NCBI GenBank assembly: GCA_016218275.1
Contig: JACREK010000099.1
Span: 1-7,020 of the forward strand
Direction of reading: 5' to 3'
DNA length: 7,020 nucleotides
Source: Candidatus Gottesmanbacteria bacterium
GTDB lineage: Bacteria; Patescibacteriota; Microgenomatia; 2-02-FULL-39-11
Each line of letters begins with the position of its first letter. Position 1 is the first letter of the stretch. The translations under genes were made by a program, and so were the position numbers. This document shows, piece by piece, positions 4,983 through 7,020 of the stretch. The notes under the pieces were generated by a model, which was not told the DNA's origin, did no database searches, and saw only the letters and a program-made list of their open reading frames with translations.

Positions 4983-5741
4983 ATGCTTCTACTCTGGATA
5001 CTGTCATTTACATTTTTGGGGAGCTTCGTCTCTCTATTTTTGGTAGTTTGGCTTCTGTCGATAAAAAATGTAGCTAACAGATTTGCGCTGTCTCTTACCT
5101 CTTTTGCCGCAGGAGCGCTTCTTGCCGTGGCTTTTTTGGATTTGATGCCGGAGGCATTTGAGAAAGGACAATTAAAAAGCGTTCTTTGGATAATTTTGAT
5201 AGGAATTGTAGTCTTTTTTCTTTTGGAGAGATCGCTTCTCTGGTTCCATCATCACCATGGAGAAGAGAAGACTGGAGTAATGCGGGGAGAAGAAAGACCG
5301 GTGACTCTACTTTTAATGGTGGGAGACTCGCTGCATAATTTTTTGGACGGAGTGGTAATTGCTGGAAGCTTTTTTGTCTCTATTCCTTTAGGAATTGTCA
5401 CTTCTTTAGCTGTTTTTTTCCACGAGATTCCACATGAGATTGGAGTTTTTGGTGCTCTTCTTCACGAAGGACTGACATACAAAAAAGTAGTATTATACAA
5501 TGTCTTATCCGGCATCACTGCACTTCTTGGCGCCTTTCTTTCTTTCTTTTTCCTTTCAAGCCTTACCTCACTGGTGCCTTATATACTTTCCTTTGCCGCG
5601 GGAAACTTCATTTATATTTCAGCCTCGGATCTTATCCCTGAAATCCATCGGGCATTTGATAAGGAGAAAGCACTTGTACAGACCACATTTTTTCTGCTGG
5701 GGATATTTGTAATCTGGCTGACGATTTATATTTTAGGATAG
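4983..5741 (+). CDS. ZIP-family divalent metal transporter
   Basis: A 252-residue ZIP permease, which moves zinc or related divalent metals (iron, manganese) into the cytoplasm. Eight hydrophobic helices are predicted (about 3-26, 32-55, 65-83, 107-125, 127-147, 150-162, 168-198, 202-250 with breaks). The metal-site motifs are present: HNFLDG (118-123) in helix IV and HEIPHE (147-152) in helix V, which form the transport site in this family. A His-rich HHHH (89-92) followed by acidic residues lies in the loop between helices III and IV, as in many ZIP proteins. Length is typical for bacterial ZIPs. It starts 24 bases after the acylphosphatase gene without a Shine-Dalgarno site, and is followed after 18 bases by a small Met-rich protein. 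The metal specificity cannot be read from sequence. Confidence 0.93.
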   Translation: MLLLWILSFTFLGSFVSLFLVVWLLSIKNVANRFALSLTSFAAGALLAVAFLDLMPEAFEKGQLKSVLWIILIGIVVFFLLERSLLWFHHHHGEEKTGVMRGEERPVTLLLMVGDSLHNFLDGVVIAGSFFVSIPLGIVTSLAVFFHEIPHEIGVFGALLHEGLTYKKVVLYNVLSGITALLGAFLSFFFLSSLTSLVPYILSFAAGNFIYISASDLIPEIHRAFDKEKALVQTTFFLLGIFVIWLTIYILG

Positions 5742-5746
5742 AAAGC

Positions 5747-5753
5747 GGGGTGA
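5747..5753 (+). promoter_or_regulatory. Ribosome binding site of the Met-rich small protein
   Basis: GGGGTGA lies six bases before the ATG at 5760. It is the only well-placed Shine-Dalgarno-like site in this window; the other genes show none. It supports this start and the reality of this short gene. Confidence 0.6.
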
Positions 5754-5759
5754 TTTTTT

Positions 5760-6008
5760 ATGATGTATAACTGGTCTCAGTTTGCAACAGGCAGCAGTCT
5801 TCCCCAAGGCGGCTGGTTTCTTCCTATGATGCCTATGATGGGTGGTTATCAGGTTGGGGCAGGAGCCAGTTGTCCGATGACCACAGGTGGTTGGGTAGGA
5901 ACGGTTTTGGCACTTGCTTCCGTTCTTTATCTTCTGACTTGGATCTTATTGATTGTGGTACTTATTTCTGCCGCCCGTTATTTCTGGAAAAAAGCTTCTT
6001 CAAAGTGA
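5760..6008 (+). CDS. Small Met/Gly-rich single-span membrane protein
   Basis: I do not recognise this 82-residue protein. The N-terminal half is rich in Gly, Pro and Met, with MMPMMGG (23-29), Trp5, Trp19, and a Cys-Pro-Met (38-40). One membrane helix spans about residues 46-71, followed by a basic end (RYFWKKASSK), so the C-terminus should face the cytoplasm and the Met-rich half the outside. Clustered Met with a Cys can bind soft metals such as copper(I) or silver; with a ZIP transporter directly upstream (18-base gap) a metal-related role is conceivable, but not shown. It resembles in general style the small Met/Gly/Trp-rich one-helix proteins (SHOCT-like leaders) but lacks a SHOCT tail. 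A good Shine-Dalgarno site supports the start. It is probably in the same transcript as the ZIP gene. Confidence 0.75.
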   Translation: MMYNWSQFATGSSLPQGGWFLPMMPMMGGYQVGAGASCPMTTGGWVGTVLALASVLYLLTWILLIVVLISAARYFWKKASSK

Positions 6009-6016
6009 ATCATCTC

Positions 6017-6046
6017 TTGTCAATTTGAAGAAGTTGTGCATACAAT
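6017..6046 (+). promoter_or_regulatory. Promoter of the CPBP protease gene, leaderless geometry
   Basis: TTGTCA (6017-6022), an 18-base spacer, then TACAAT (6041-6046). The predicted transcription start is 6052-6054, and the start codon is at 6053, so the mRNA should have essentially no leader. No Shine-Dalgarno site is present. This supports separate transcription from the ZIP pair. Confidence 0.6.
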
Positions 6047-6052
6047 GAAAGT

Positions 6053-6703
6053 ATGAAGAAACATCAGGTTTATCTTGTCTGGTTTGTCATATTTCTACTT
6101 TGGGCGTTTTATCGGGCTAATTTCAATCTTGCCGAAGGAGTAGATGAGTTCCTCATAAAACCCCTGATATTCGTTCTGCCGGTAATTTTTGCAGTCAGGT
6201 TTCGGGAGAGAAGGCGACTCTCAAGTTTGGGTATTCCTGCCAGTCCGCGTGATTTTTTTGTCGATCTCTACTTGGGAGTAGTAGTGGGTATCCTTTTTGC
6301 TTTGGAAGGATTATTGGCAAATTATCTCAAATACGGGAAACTCTCTTTTGGACCAGTCATGGCCTTGCAGATAAGCGAGGGGGTAGTGCCGTTTCTTTTT
6401 GTTAATCTTGCTACATCCATTTGGGAGGAGATTCTCGGCAGGGGATATCTATACCAGAGACTTTATGAAATAAGCAAAAATCAATTCGGCAGTGCTTTTA
6501 CCTCTGGTTTTCTATTTCTTCTTCTCCATATTCCCATCATGTTTACCAGACTCCACCTGACAGGTATCTCGCTTTTGGTTTATCCGGTTTCTATTCTTCT
6601 TTTGGGAATAACCAACAGTTATATTCTGCGCTGGCGCGGCTCTTTAACTCTTCCAATACTTATTCACACCTTCTGGAACATGACTGTGGCATTATACTTG
6701 TAA
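6053..6703 (+). CDS. CPBP (CAAX/Abi-type) intramembrane metalloprotease
   Basis: A 216-residue integral membrane protein of the CPBP family (Rce1-like prenyl-protein protease fold), with about seven helices (5-22, 33-50, 70-90, 101-122, 147-164, 171-190, 198-215). The three conserved catalytic motifs are present in order: EEILGR (E125, E126, R130; the EExxxR motif), His159 in LLLHIP, and HTFWN (H205, N209; HxxxN). All proposed metal-binding and catalytic residues are therefore intact. Bacterial members act in peptide maturation, bacteriocin self-immunity, or have no known substrate. No prenylation or bacteriocin gene is visible nearby, so the substrate is unknown. It has its own promoter with leaderless geometry and ends against a long inverted repeat. 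The length is normal for the family. Confidence 0.9.
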   Translation: MKKHQVYLVWFVIFLLWAFYRANFNLAEGVDEFLIKPLIFVLPVIFAVRFRERRRLSSLGIPASPRDFFVDLYLGVVVGILFALEGLLANYLKYGKLSFGPVMALQISEGVVPFLFVNLATSIWEEILGRGYLYQRLYEISKNQFGSAFTSGFLFLLLHIPIMFTRLHLTGISLLVYPVSILLLGITNSYILRWRGSLTLPILIHTFWNMTVALYL

Positions 6704-6846
6704 ATGCTAAATTCAAAATTATAAGCTCCAAATAATATCTAAATTCAAATTTCTAAAATTCAAAACGTTTTGAACAAGTCAGACTTGGTTTTGAATTTAA
6801 TGCTTTGAATTTATTTGGGATTTAGTGCTTAGGATTTAGAATTTTA
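6702..6846. repeat. Long imperfect AT-rich inverted repeat between convergent genes
   Basis: The left arm (about 6702-6766) and the reverse complement of the right arm (about 6787-6846) share blocks such as CTAAAT, TAAGC, TAAATTCAAA and TTCAAAAC in the same order. A perfect palindrome TTCAAAACGTTTTGAA lies at 6759-6774, and CAAGTC-A-GACTTG (6775-6787) forms the tip. It starts at the stop codon of the CPBP gene and ends within the last codons of the minus-strand gene. It may act as a two-way transcription terminator, though it lacks a GC-rich stem. The rest of 6704-6835 holds no gene I can support. Confidence 0.75.
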
Positions 6847-7020
6847 TCAGACCAAGTTTTTTATAGAGACGTAAGAGATAGAGAATGCCTATTATATTGG
6901 AAAGGATACCGATCACGAGAAGTGGGATTTGGTAGTTAATTAAAAAGACAGATACAGCCGACAGACCGATGATGGGCAGGATATCTGTCAGATGGTGGGC
7001 GCAGCAGGCGATCATGCCGA
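6836..7020 (-). CDS. C-terminal part of a small membrane protein with a CCAHH motif (cut by window edge)
   Basis: The minus strand is open from the window edge to a TAA at 6836-6838, giving 60 complete codons. The visible part begins GMIACCAHHLTDILP and has two hydrophobic segments separated by a short NYQIP turn, then a basic tail LRLYKKLGLIKF. The paired Cys and paired His in or next to a membrane segment look like a soft-metal ligand set; from memory, small membrane proteins with this motif occur near metal-resistance genes, but I cannot confirm a named family. The 5' end lies outside the window, so length and start are unknown. The final codons fall in the right arm of the large inverted repeat. 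Convergent with the CPBP gene. The coherent membrane-protein composition makes the coding call likely. Confidence 0.72.
   Translation of the reverse strand, partial: GMIACCAHHLTDILPIIGLSAVSVFLINYQIPLLVIGILSNIIGILYLLRLYKKLGLIKF

Noticed and set aside
6702..6846. Classical Rho-independent terminator
   Set aside because: No GC-rich stem followed by a T run; the structure is long and AT-rich, so only a loose terminator role can be suggested.
1..7020. tRNA, rRNA, riboswitch, transposase or CRISPR-Cas genes
   Set aside because: I saw no cloverleaf, conserved rRNA stretch, riboswitch core, transposase motif or direct-repeat array that I could support.

Overview
The window is AT-rich, gene-dense DNA made of short, closely packed genes, many of them small membrane proteins. 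I infer a member of the Candidate Phyla Radiation (Patescibacteria), perhaps Microgenomates-like. The reasons are the compact layout, promoters lying almost on top of start codons with few Shine-Dalgarno sites, several small orphan proteins, and palindromic repeats absorbed in frame into housekeeping genes. The sequence alone does not prove the lineage.

Region 1 (about 4-1982, minus strand) reads, in transcription order: a short-chain dehydrogenase/reductase (SDR), a six-helix-type membrane protein that resembles an ECF S component, and a second, unrecognised multi-helix membrane protein. The last two overlap by 11 bases. A well-matched promoter sits across the 3' end of the SDR gene and can drive the two membrane-protein genes separately. 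Region 2 (1983-2189) is a divergent promoter region between the SDR and folC.

Region 3 (2190-4958, plus strand) holds folC (folylpolyglutamate/dihydrofolate synthase), a small conserved-looking orphan protein, a VTT/DedA-like membrane protein and an acylphosphatase; the last two overlap by ATGA. Region 4 (4983-6703, plus strand) holds a ZIP-family metal transporter, a tiny Met-rich membrane protein with the only good Shine-Dalgarno site here, and a CPBP (CAAX/Abi-type) membrane protease. Region 5 (6704-7020) is a long imperfect inverted repeat between convergent genes, followed by the 3' end of a minus-strand membrane protein with a CCAHH motif, cut by the window edge.

The most interesting signal is the series of palindromic DNA elements inside coding sequence. 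folC carries three different ones (2474-2513, about 2913-2996, 3145-3236), each at a place where the FolC family normally has a short loop; removing them brings the 510-residue protein back to about 438, the usual length. The acylphosphatase carries a fourth, a perfect 16-bp palindrome (4771-4786), which also explains its extra length. A fifth, AT-rich repeat forms the C-terminus of FolC and probably the N-terminus of the next protein. This resembles the Rickettsia palindromic element phenomenon, with several element families at once.

Possible functional groupings are all inferential: the SDR and FolC could share folate/pterin metabolism, and the ZIP transporter, Met-rich peptide and CCAHH protein could share metal handling.
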